Virus record (IMG/VR): IMGVR_UViG_3300013004_000239
Span: 1 to 20,298 of that record
Strand: one strand, 5' to 3'
Source: a virus
DNA length: 20,298 nt
Shown: positions 14,864 through 20,282 of the stretch, in pieces
Layout: the number at the start of each line of letters is the position of its first letter
How positions within the stretch are numbered: the stretch's first letter is position 1
Translations under genes and position numbers: made by a program
Notes under the pieces: generated by a model
What the model was told of the DNA's origin: nothing
Database searches by the model: none
Seen by the model: the letters and a program-made list of their open reading frames with translations, nothing else

Positions 14864-15177
14864 CCCAGCAAATCAAGTCCCTTTACCTGGAGGGATTGAC
14901 AAGAAAAAAGATAGCCAAAACGCTTGGCTTAGATGTTCAAAAGGTTGGCTATTTGCTCTACACAAAAATGAAGATGCATGAGATTTACCCTCGTAAATTA
15001 ATGGACGAAAACATTTTCCAAATCCTTACCGACCATCAAATTAGTAGGATTCTAACTTTGGCAACTTACGGCTATTGCTGCCGAGAAATAGCTGAAGACC
15101 AAAACCTAGAATTTCGAAAGGTTAAAAAGTTGCTGGATGTGGCAGAGGCTAAAAACATGATTCAGAAAAAAGTATAA
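14845..15177 (+). CDS. Double helix-turn-helix protein, putative regulator
   Basis: A 110-residue basic protein with two HTH-like parts. The first is at about 9-38 (LYLEGLTRKKIAKTLGLDVQKVGYLL), the second at about 66-95 (ILTLATYGYCCREIAEDQNLEFRKV). Both have the helix, turn at a small residue, and recognition-helix pattern of resolvase-type or sigma-like HTH. It probably binds DNA as a regulator or replication accessory protein. It overlaps the 45-residue gene by 19 bases. Confidence 0.7.
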   Translation: MEFDEITQQIKSLYLEGLTRKKIAKTLGLDVQKVGYLLYTKMKMHEIYPRKLMDENIFQILTDHQISRILTLATYGYCCREIAEDQNLEFRKVKKLLDVAEAKNMIQKKV

Positions 15178-15236
15178 ATTCTTTTTTATTTCTAAGATTA
15201 AGTTTAATATTGCTAAAAATTTAAACCAAAACATAC

Positions 15237-15326
15237 ATGAAAACGCTATTTAAAATCATTTACACAATCCTGGCTTTCGCGCCAATCTTTGCCTTGTTTT
15301 ATATGCTTGGCTTAAAATTATCCTAA
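15237..15326 (+). CDS. 29-residue membrane peptide
   Basis: ATG 15237 to TAA 15324-15326 gives a 29-residue peptide: basic start (MKTLFK), a hydrophobic span of about 20 residues with FAPIFALFYMLG, and a short tail (LKLS). It fills the gap between 15178 and 15346 and is preceded by a 59-base AT-rich leader with a weak TAATATTG box (15205-15212). Such single-span peptides are common in phage early regions; the role is unknown and the small size limits certainty. Confidence 0.45.
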   Translation: MKTLFKIIYTILAFAPIFALFYMLGLKLS

Positions 15327-15346
15327 ACACCTAAAACCAAACTCCT

Positions 15347-15646
15347 ATGGAAACGATTAAAATTAAAACCACGCATTTTGTAGAAACCGAGTTTAATTTA
15401 CCTAAGTACTTTAAAATTGCTCATCACTACCAAATGATTTTGGACGACAAAAATTACTTATTTGTCAAGTCTCGTTTAGAAAATACATTACTTATTTATC
15501 CTGAGATTTCAATACATCCAATTAGCTATTCTGCTGGACGCTGGTACGACGAAACCATTAAACAGGAACTAATACCAATTAGCGAGCAAGAGTTTAAAGA
15601 CGAGTTTACAAAAGCAAGTGTTGAACTATTAAACTATTTGAATTGA
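15347..15646 (+). CDS. Early protein, function unknown
   Basis: A 99-residue soluble protein beginning METIKIKTTHFVETEFNLP. The pattern of aromatic and beta-forming residues suggests a small mixed fold. It is preceded by a leader with ACTCCTATGG-type start context, like the ACACCTATG starts of the genes at 13418 and 13699. No known motif. TGATG overlap with the next gene. Confidence 0.75.
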   Translation: METIKIKTTHFVETEFNLPKYFKIAHHYQMILDDKNYLFVKSRLENTLLIYPEISIHPISYSAGRWYDETIKQELIPISEQEFKDEFTKASVELLNYLN

Positions 15647-15855
15647 TGGAATCGACCGACTCTCAAAACGCACTTATCAAGGGATGGCTTTTAAACGGCC
15701 ATTCCCTTACTCAGCTAGAAGCTTTGACCCAGTTTGGATGCTTCAGGCTTGCGGCTAGGATTGCTAACCTTAGAGATAAGGGTTTTAATGTAGAAACCGA
15801 CATGGTTACGCTAGAAAATGGAAAAAGAGTTGCACGATATTTTATAAAACGATGA
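15646..15855 (+). CDS. Helix-turn-helix domain protein
   Basis: A 69-residue protein from ATG 15646 (TGATG overlap; a TTG one codon earlier is less likely). The sequence NGHSLTQLEALTQFGCFRLAARIANLRDKGFNVETDMV resembles the small phage HTH proteins in which the helix pair SLTQLEAL / FGCFRLAARI is followed by a beta wing and KRVARYFI. It probably binds DNA. It is ATGA-coupled to the next gene. Confidence 0.8.
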   Translation: MESTDSQNALIKGWLLNGHSLTQLEALTQFGCFRLAARIANLRDKGFNVETDMVTLENGKRVARYFIKR

Positions 15856-16073
15856 CACCTAAAGAAAAAGCTATTGAAATTTATACTAAAATGTATAACG
15901 AAGTTTATGCCTCTTATGGGACTGATTTTTTAGCGAAACAATGCGCTTTAATAGCGGTTAATCAACTTGTTGATGAAATTATTTCTTTTGATTCTCAAAT
16001 GTCAGAAGCAAGGCTTTTCGATAAAGATTTAAAATATTGGTTAGAAGTAAAAAAAGAAATCGAAAAGCTATGA
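15852..16073 (+). CDS. Small conserved phage protein, function unknown
   Basis: A 73-residue helical protein: KAIEIYTKMYNEVY, KQCALIAVNQLVDEII and YWLEVKKEIEKL. The combination KQCALIAVxxxVxEI with YWxEVKxEIEK is familiar from many Bacteroidota phages, but I know of no assigned role. It overlaps the next start by ATGA. Confidence 0.75.
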   Translation: MTPKEKAIEIYTKMYNEVYASYGTDFLAKQCALIAVNQLVDEIISFDSQMSEARLFDKDLKYWLEVKKEIEKL

Positions 16074-16435
16074 CACGAGAGGAAATAATAATAGAACTCA
16101 ACCACAGAGCAACCCAAAAGTATTTGGTATACTTGGCCCTCCAGGAAATCATGCTGGATTATTACGAGGACATTACGATGTTAAAAGCCTTTGACGGCGA
16201 TTTAAAAACCAAACACAAAAACATGATTAACGCGCTAAAAAGAAAGTCAACCGAGGCGTTTAGATTCTTGGAGAATTACGATGGAGGAGAGGCTACAATT
16301 AAGCAGTTTCACGAGTTTGTGACCTTGTTTGAAAAGCTGCATCATTCCATTGACAAGGGCGGCTCTTTGTTTCACGATTGCCTAAATGCTATAGAACTAA
16401 TCTTAAATAATAATGAGACACAGAAACCTAACTGA
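16070..16435 (+). CDS. Helical early protein, function unknown
   Basis: A 121-residue protein from ATG 16070, in an ATGA overlap with the previous stop. An ATG-less extension to 16037 would run into that gene and is rejected. It is almost entirely helical, with four or more predicted helices and many Glu, Lys, His and Phe. The end (LNNNETQKPN) overlaps the next small gene by 23 bases. No motif recognised. Confidence 0.7.
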   Translation: MTREEIIIELNHRATQKYLVYLALQEIMLDYYEDITMLKAFDGDLKTKHKNMINALKRKSTEAFRFLENYDGGEATIKQFHEFVTLFEKLHHSIDKGGSLFHDCLNAIELILNNNETQKPN

Positions 16436-16562
16436 ATACGAAAAGCAGCTAATTTTTGAAAAATGGCAAGACCGTACACCTACAAAGGTAATTGCCTTGG
16501 AAATGGGTGTAAGTTATATGTGCATTTATTACCAACTAAAGAAGCGTAACTTGGTTGGTTAA
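16413..16562 (+). CDS. 49-residue HTH-like protein
   Basis: ATG 16413 to TAA 16560-16562 encodes 49 residues: LTEYEKQLIFEKWQDRT, then PTKVIALEMGVSYMCIYYQLKKR. The second part has the spacing of a helix-turn-helix (KVIALEMGVS-x-CIYYQL). It overlaps the previous gene by 23 bases and its last codons contain the -33 box of the promoter for the structured RNA. A small DNA-binding role is likely from the HTH pattern. Confidence 0.6.
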   Translation: MRHRNLTEYEKQLIFEKWQDRTPTKVIALEMGVSYMCIYYQLKKRNLVG

Positions 16563-16582
16563 ATCCAAAATGTTTATATTTG
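16555..16582 (+). promoter_or_regulatory. Bacteroidota-type promoter before a structured RNA
   Basis: TTG 16555-16557, exactly 17 nt, then TATATTTG 16575-16582. This is identical in layout to the promoters at 129-156 and 19722-19749. With the usual 6-8 nt spacing, transcription should start at about 16588-16590, exactly at the foot of the first RNA hairpin (16591). Confidence 0.8.
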
Positions 16583-16588
16583 TGTATT

Positions 16589-16680
16589 AAATGAGAGATT
16601 TAAGAGGTCGGAGCCTTAAATCTTTCATAGGTGAAATTCACCCAAGGCCCATCGACTCCGACACGATAGGGCCTTTTTTA
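16589..16680 (+). ncRNA. Structured RNA with three hairpins and a predicted kissing loop
   Basis: Three hairpins follow each other. H1 pairs 16591-16604 with 16615-16628 (14 bp, one G-U) around a 10-nt loop. H2 pairs GGTG 16630-16633 with CACC 16639-16642. H3 pairs AAGGCCC 16644-16650 and ATCG 16651-16654 with CGAT 16664-16667 and GGGCCTT 16669-16675, one bulged A, followed by a T run: an intrinsic terminator. The H1 loop contains GTCGGAG (16607-16613) and the H3 loop CTCCGAC (16656-16662), a perfect 7-bp match. The RNA would be about 90 nt. It may be a free small RNA or an attenuator leader for the replication gene at 16689. A 33-codon frame also runs through it (see findings). Confidence 0.7.
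16644..16680 (+). terminator. Intrinsic terminator forming the third hairpin of the RNA
   Basis: An 11-bp stem (one bulged base at 16668) with 9-nt loop, followed by six T at 16674-16679, ends just 9 bases before the ATG at 16689. Transcripts of the replication gene must read through it or start elsewhere. Confidence 0.75.
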
Positions 16681-16688
16681 TTTTACTT

Positions 16689-17399
16689 ATGAGCGGATGG
16701 ATTAAGGTACACAGGCAATTATCAAACCATTGGATTTGGGATAAACCCGAATATTTAAAATGGTGGTTGGACATTTTGATGCAAGCCAACATCGAACCAA
16801 AGAAGGTTTTAATTAAAAACCAGCTTATAGAAATCAACCGAGGCGAGGTTGTTTATTCTTACGAAACCTGGGCAAATAGATGGAAAATTAACAAATCTAA
16901 AGTTTTGAGGTTTTTAAAAATGCTTGAGAAAGATTCAATGATTGTGTTAAAAAGCGAAACGGTTACGACACGGATAACTATCTGTAAATATGATACTTAC
17001 CAAGGTGAGCGAAACGATAGTGAAACGCAAGTGAAACGCACACGAAACGCAAGTGAAACGCAAGTGAAACCAACTAAAGAAGTAAAAGAATTAGATAAGG
17101 AAATAAGTAAAGAAATGTTTATCTCTTTGGATGAGATTACGCAAGAGATGGCAAAGGAAAAGCCAATGCAAAGACCTTACTTTTTAAGGATGCAAGAAAT
17201 ACACGGAATAAGTGAAAGCCATGTAAAAGACTATTTCACTAAATGGAAAATATTAAAGGAAGGAGAAGCAATGACAATAAGCAAAGCTCAGAACTCATTT
17301 AACCTTTACTTAAAAAATAGTTTATCCAGCAATCAAGGCACAAAAGAAAATGAGCCTCCTAAATACGCTAAATCAACAATAAAAGACAACTGGTGGTAA
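16689..17399 (+). CDS. Replication initiator-like protein (winged-helix N-terminus)
   Basis: A 236-residue protein. Residues about 1-105 (SGWIKVHRQLSNHWIW, LDILMQANIEPKKV, GEVVYSYETWANRWKINKSKVLRFLKMLEKDSMI) look like the winged-helix N-terminal domain of phage replication proteins of the lambda O / DnaD type. A charged linker at about 108-130 is encoded by the iterons at 17011-17071. The C-terminal domain (PYFLRMQEIHGISESHVKDYF ... AQNSFNLYLKN) is helical and probably contacts the helicase encoded next door, as O and DnaD-type proteins do. The gene starts directly after a terminator hairpin and shares ATGA with the short frame that overlaps the RNA. Confidence 0.75.
   Translation: MSGWIKVHRQLSNHWIWDKPEYLKWWLDILMQANIEPKKVLIKNQLIEINRGEVVYSYETWANRWKINKSKVLRFLKMLEKDSMIVLKSETVTTRITICKYDTYQGERNDSETQVKRTRNASETQVKPTKEVKELDKEISKEMFISLDEITQEMAKEKPMQRPYFLRMQEIHGISESHVKDYFTKWKILKEGEAMTISKAQNSFNLYLKNSLSSNQGTKENEPPKYAKSTIKDNWW
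17011..17071 (+). repeat. Six iterons of GAAACG at exact 11-nt spacing, candidate replication origin
   Basis: GAAACG starts at 17011, 17022, 17033, 17044 and 17055, and GAAACC at 17066. Five intervals are all 11 nt, one helical turn. The consensus unit is GTGAAACGCAA. Because 11 is not a multiple of 3, the frame rotates, and the protein shows an 11-residue repeat (RN-SETQVK). The array lies within the gene for the probable initiator, in the linker, as in lambda ori within gene O. Confidence 0.7.
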
Positions 17400-17400
17400 G

Positions 17401-17703
17401 ATGAAAGAGATACAAGAATTAAACGACCTAAACAGAAATGTTTGGGGATTGATTGTACAAGCTCAGCAAACTAAGAATTGGGCCTTAATGGAAGTAAACC
17501 TAAAAAGGTTGTACGCTCTACAAAAAAAGTATGTCAATATTATAAATTTACAAGATTACGATTTAAAAGGTACTAAATTAGCATTGCAAGAAGAGGCAAG
17601 GCAAAATAGGATATTTGAAAGGCAATGGTTTACAGACCTAGCCAAGAAGCAAGGCAAATACAACGAACTTAAAACGGAAATTGATAAATACTTTTTTGAA
17701 TGA
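17401..17703 (+). CDS. Helical protein between initiator and helicase, function unknown
   Basis: A 100-residue helical protein rich in Gln, Lys and Leu (ELNDLNRNVWGLIVQAQQTK, LKRLYALQKKYVN). It starts one base after the initiator stop and is ATGA-coupled to the helicase. Helicase loader proteins often lie here, but no AAA+ motif is present, so a loader of that type is excluded. Role unknown; a small accessory to the helicase is possible. Confidence 0.7.
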   Translation: MKEIQELNDLNRNVWGLIVQAQQTKNWALMEVNLKRLYALQKKYVNIINLQDYDLKGTKLALQEEARQNRIFERQWFTDLAKKQGKYNELKTEIDKYFFE

Positions 17704-18749
17704 AAAAACATAACAAAGAGTTCGACCTAGATTTTTGCGAGGCATCAATTAAGACATTTGCTGGCCAACGCGAGTCAATGCTAAACAATTTCCGTAAGGG
17801 CAAAGAGGCTGGGAGTAAAACCTATGTAAGGGATATCGACCAAGTAACCAGCGGAGGATTGCAAAATAAGATGTGGTCTTGGAAGGCTGGAGAGTTTAAC
17901 TTGTGGACGGGATACAACAACGAAGGTAAATCCCAATTCCTTATTTTTCTTTGCGTCTTAAAGGCAATAAATGAGGGTTGGAAATTCGCTTTTTTTAGTC
18001 CTGAAAATTACCCTCCTGACGAGTTCTTCGATGACATTATACACACGATAACTGGAAAGAGTACCGACCGAGCTTACAAGAATTTTGACCTTAGCGAAGA
18101 GGAGTATTTAAATGCCTTTGATTTGGTAAAGGATAATTTCTTTTTTGTTTACCCTGAAAAAAACGGAGTTCCTGACTTTAGAATAGAACAGATTGAAAGC
18201 GTATTTGAGTTTCTTGTGTGGGAGAGAGGAGTTAACGCGGTAATTGTTGACCCGTACATTAAAATCCGTCATGAGATGGGCCCTGGAGAGCAAGAGCATT
18301 TGTACGCGTCGCGCTTTATGATGGACCGAATCAACTTTACTCGAAAGAATAATGTTTCTTATCATTTGGTAATGCACCAAACAACACCACGAAAAGAGAA
18401 AGACGGCAATTATCCGCCTCCAAGTCTCTACCAAATTAAGGGGGGGGGTACCTTTGCAGATTCGACCGACAACACCATAAGCGTTTGGAGACCGAATAGA
18501 GCAACCGACCCTAACGATACAACGCTAATAATTAAGACGGATAAGATTAAGAAGCAAAAGCTGGTTGGAATACCTTTTGAGATTACAATTGATTTTAACA
18601 GAAAGCGCAACCGTTACATTGGTAAAGATGGATTCGATTACTTTGCAAACGCAAATGTTAAAAGCCATCAATTTCCAGGAGTAGAAAAGTTTCCCAATTT
18701 GGGAACAAATAATTTTGAGATTGAAACAGAAACTAAATCACCGTTCTAA
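17700..18749 (+). CDS. RecA-fold replicative helicase (DnaB/Twinkle-like)
   Basis: A 349-residue ATPase that should unwind DNA at the phage fork. The Walker A is G71-YNNEG-K77-S78; the FFSPENYP segment (99-105) corresponds to the conserved FSLEM strand; Walker B is VIVD at 181-184; a motif with H226-Q227 follows. GGGTFADSTDNTISVWR (248-264) corresponds to the hexamer-interface motif with an arginine at 264. It is shorter than DnaB and lacks the DnaB N-terminal domain, as in Bacteroidota phage helicases. A G9 run lies in the codons for the glycines at 18440-18448. The last residues (ETKSPF) are flexible. Confidence 0.85.
   Translation: MKKHNKEFDLDFCEASIKTFAGQRESMLNNFRKGKEAGSKTYVRDIDQVTSGGLQNKMWSWKAGEFNLWTGYNNEGKSQFLIFLCVLKAINEGWKFAFFSPENYPPDEFFDDIIHTITGKSTDRAYKNFDLSEEEYLNAFDLVKDNFFFVYPEKNGVPDFRIEQIESVFEFLVWERGVNAVIVDPYIKIRHEMGPGEQEHLYASRFMMDRINFTRKNNVSYHLVMHQTTPRKEKDGNYPPPSLYQIKGGGTFADSTDNTISVWRPNRATDPNDTTLIIKTDKIKKQKLVGIPFEITIDFNRKRNRYIGKDGFDYFANANVKSHQFPGVEKFPNLGTNNFEIETETKSPF
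18440..18448 (+). repeat. Poly-G tract (G9) inside the helicase gene
   Basis: Nine consecutive G encode K-GGG in a conserved motif. GGG glycine codons are otherwise rare in this window. A one-base length change would end the helicase early within its catalytic core. Confidence 0.75.
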
Positions 18750-18753
18750 AAAT

Positions 18754-18933
18754 ATGGCAACTACTTATTTTTTATCAAACAGGAAAGAAAAAGATTGGGT
18801 GCAATTAACTAGGCAAATACAAATGTTTTGCCTTAGGAAAGGAATACCATTAGACGCAAATATTAATATTGAAATTAGTGAATCAATGATTTTTCAAACA
18901 GGATTACAGACAGTAAAAATAACTATTAACTAA
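18754..18933 (+). CDS. 59-residue protein, function unknown
   Basis: ATG 18754, four bases after the helicase stop, is preferred over a start inside the helicase gene. The protein has a FLSNRKEKDWVQLTRQIQMF helix and a NINIEISESMIFQTGLQTVKITIN beta part, a small alpha-beta fold. No known family. It lies in the replication block. Confidence 0.65.
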   Translation: MATTYFLSNRKEKDWVQLTRQIQMFCLRKGIPLDANINIEISESMIFQTGLQTVKITIN

Positions 18934-18940
18934 AAAAACC

Positions 18941-19213
18941 ATGAGCAAGATTTACGGCGGAAACGCAAAAATTATCCAAACCAAGTTTGGCGAAATGACA
19001 AAGATTAGCCAAAGCCGTAGCGATTTAGAAAAGCTATTGGCATACCTAAACGCAAACGATTCAGAATGGGTAAACCTGGTATTAAAGGAAAAGCAAGAAA
19101 AGGTTGAAGGCAAGCCAACTCACTACTTGGAGGTTGACGATTGGAAGCCAGTACAAGTGGCAAACAAGCCGACAGAGAAACGCATTGTCGAAAACGATAA
19201 CTTACCTTTTTAA
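18941..19213 (+). CDS. Small replication protein with SSB-like C-terminal tail
   Basis: A 90-residue protein. Residues 1-70 (YGGNAKIIQTKFGEMTKISQS, NLVLKEKQEKVEGKPTHYLEVDDW) resemble a family seen in Bacteroidota phage replication modules. The last residues, ENDNLPF, match the acidic-aromatic tip (DDDxPF type) with which SSB proteins recruit replication and repair enzymes. There is no full OB-fold signature that I can recognise, but the strand-rich N-terminus could be a small one. It may be a single-stranded DNA-binding protein or a mimic that competes with host SSB (inference). Confidence 0.65.
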   Translation: MSKIYGGNAKIIQTKFGEMTKISQSRSDLEKLLAYLNANDSEWVNLVLKEKQEKVEGKPTHYLEVDDWKPVQVANKPTEKRIVENDNLPF

Positions 19214-19363
19214 ATGAAAAAAAATGATTTGTACGCAATCTTTGTGGCGCTTGTAGGGATTACCCTACTGGCGTTGCTAAAGGTTTCTAGTTTGCTGCTT
19301 TTTGTAGTGGCTTTGGCTTTGTGGACTTTGGCTTGGTCTTGGATTTACAAAAAATGTAAATGA
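19214..19363 (+). CDS. 49-residue two-span membrane protein
   Basis: ATG 19214, directly after the stop of the previous gene, to TGA 19361-19363, in an ATGA overlap with the RusA-like gene. The product has a short polar start (MKKNDLY), two hydrophobic spans (FVALVGITLLALL and LLLFVVALALWTLAW) and a basic end (YKKCK). Tight coupling on both sides supports a real gene. Role unknown; a small early membrane protein could be a superinfection-exclusion factor (speculation). Confidence 0.6.
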   Translation: MKKNDLYAIFVALVGITLLALLKVSSLLLFVVALALWTLAWSWIYKKCK

Positions 19364-19701
19364 TTCAATTTAAGATAAACGAAAAGCCTTTGAGTGTTAA
19401 TTTAGCTTGGCAAGGCAAACGTTTTAAAACGCCAGCTTACAAAGAATACGAAAAAGCAATGCTCTTGCGTATGCCAGCGTCAAAGGTGGACACAAGCCAA
19501 ATGTTAAGGGTTGAGTTTTTTTTTGGCTTTAGCAACAAAGCTTCTGACCTTGACAATCCCGTAAAGTTATTATTGGATTTGGCTCAGAAAAAATACGGCT
19601 TTAATGATTCGAATGTTTACGAGTTAAACGTCCGCAAATGCATTGTCAAAAAAGGAGATGAGTTTATACAGATGGGGATTTATAATTTATTGCCGTTTTA
19701 A
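19360..19701 (+). CDS. rusA: RusA-like Holliday junction resolvase
   Basis: A 113-residue endonuclease that should resolve four-way DNA junctions. The metal-binding core is D63-x-D65-N66-P-x-K69 and D73, then D83 (GFNDSNVYELNVRK) and K93, as in RusA. The protein has usual RusA length (about 110-120). It should work with ERF-mediated annealing on branched replication DNA. It is the last gene of the replication operon, with an ATGA overlap to the membrane protein. Confidence 0.88.
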   Translation: MIQFKINEKPLSVNLAWQGKRFKTPAYKEYEKAMLLRMPASKVDTSQMLRVEFFFGFSNKASDLDNPVKLLLDLAQKKYGFNDSNVYELNVRKCIVKKGDEFIQMGIYNLLPF

Positions 19702-19721
19702 ACAAAAATCTAGTTTTTAAC

Positions 19722-19749
19722 TTGTATTATTATCGGAATCCTATATTTG
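19722..19749 (+). promoter_or_regulatory. Bacteroidota-type promoter for the XRE regulator
   Basis: TTG 19722-19724, 17 nt, TATATTTG 19742-19749, identical in layout to the promoters at 129 and 16555. The box ends 17 nt before ATG 19766, the same distance as for the tail tube gene. Confidence 0.8.
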
Positions 19750-19765
19750 TCTAAAGAATAAGGAA

Positions 19766-19984
19766 ATGAGCATTTACGAAGGGTTATTCATACGAAAAGC
19801 ACGCAAAGCCGCTGGTTATACGCAAGAGCAGTTGTCCGAGAAAATCGGACTATCCTTGGCTCCAATTAACCAAGTGGAAAATGGTTGGGAAAGCATAAGC
19901 TTAAACAGACTTAGACAGATTTGCGAGGCAATTGGCTTGGAGGTTGTAATTAGACGAAAAGATGCCGAGAATCCAGCCAACTAA
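19766..19984 (+). CDS. XRE family transcription regulator
   Basis: A 72-residue single-domain HTH protein. Residues about 8-62 are the XRE fold: IRKARKAAGYTQEQLSEKIGLSLAPINQVENG, with the first helix pair at TQEQLSEKIG and the recognition helix near LAPINQVE. It has its own promoter. A 23-base overlap with the next gene shows co-translation. A switch between early and late or lytic and lysogenic genes is possible, but no operator pair is visible near it, so the target is unknown. Confidence 0.88.
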   Translation: MSIYEGLFIRKARKAAGYTQEQLSEKIGLSLAPINQVENGWESISLNRLRQICEAIGLEVVIRRKDAENPAN

Positions 19985-20210
19985 AACCGATTATTCGTTA
20001 GAAATTAGATACAGACTAAGAGATGGCCAATGGTCTCCTTGGTCAAATAAAGGAAAAGGCAAGTTTGAGACAATAGAGCTTGTACAAAGGCAAATTAGAA
20101 CGCTGGCGGCCGCTTATCAACTTAGAGAGAAAGAGGTACGATTTGAATGGAATGGAGTTCTTTGCGACTTTGCTGGCAATAAGACTGGCGAAGTTATTAC
20201 ACTTAAATAG
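19962..20210 (+). CDS. Small protein in operon with the XRE gene
   Basis: An 82-residue basic protein, overlapping the XRE stop by 23 bases. It has beta-rich patterns: YSLEIRYRLRDGQWSPWSNKG, then ETIELVQRQIRTLAAAY and EVRFEWNGVLCDFAG. The shape (strand, strand, helix, strand) suggests a compact domain. It may modulate the regulator (inference from overlap). No family recognised. Confidence 0.7.
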   Translation: MPRIQPTKTDYSLEIRYRLRDGQWSPWSNKGKGKFETIELVQRQIRTLAAAYQLREKEVRFEWNGVLCDFAGNKTGEVITLK

Positions 20211-20235
20211 TTAGTTTTGGGTTAGTGTTAACTGG

Positions 20236-20266
20236 AAAGCCTTGCTCAATCGGGCAAGGTTTTTTT
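20236..20266 (+). terminator. Intrinsic terminator after the XRE operon
   Basis: CCTTGC 20240-20245 pairs with GCAAGG 20254-20259 around an 8-nt loop. The foot is extended by AAAG with TTTT, and a T run follows. It closes the two-gene XRE operon. Confidence 0.85.
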
Positions 20267-20269
20267 ACT

Positions 20270-20277
20270 TAAATTTG
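20270..20277 (+). promoter_or_regulatory. Possible -7 box (TAAATTTG) for the next gene
   Basis: TAAATTTG fits TAnnTTTG directly after a terminator and six bases before the ATG at 20283. No TTG is at the right distance upstream, and a transcript from it would be leaderless, so confidence is low. Confidence 0.3.
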
Positions 20278-20282
20278 TGATT

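Noticed and set aside
15205-15212. TAATATTG as a promoter -7 box
   Set aside because: It has one mismatch in the conserved TTTG and no TTG at the right distance upstream.
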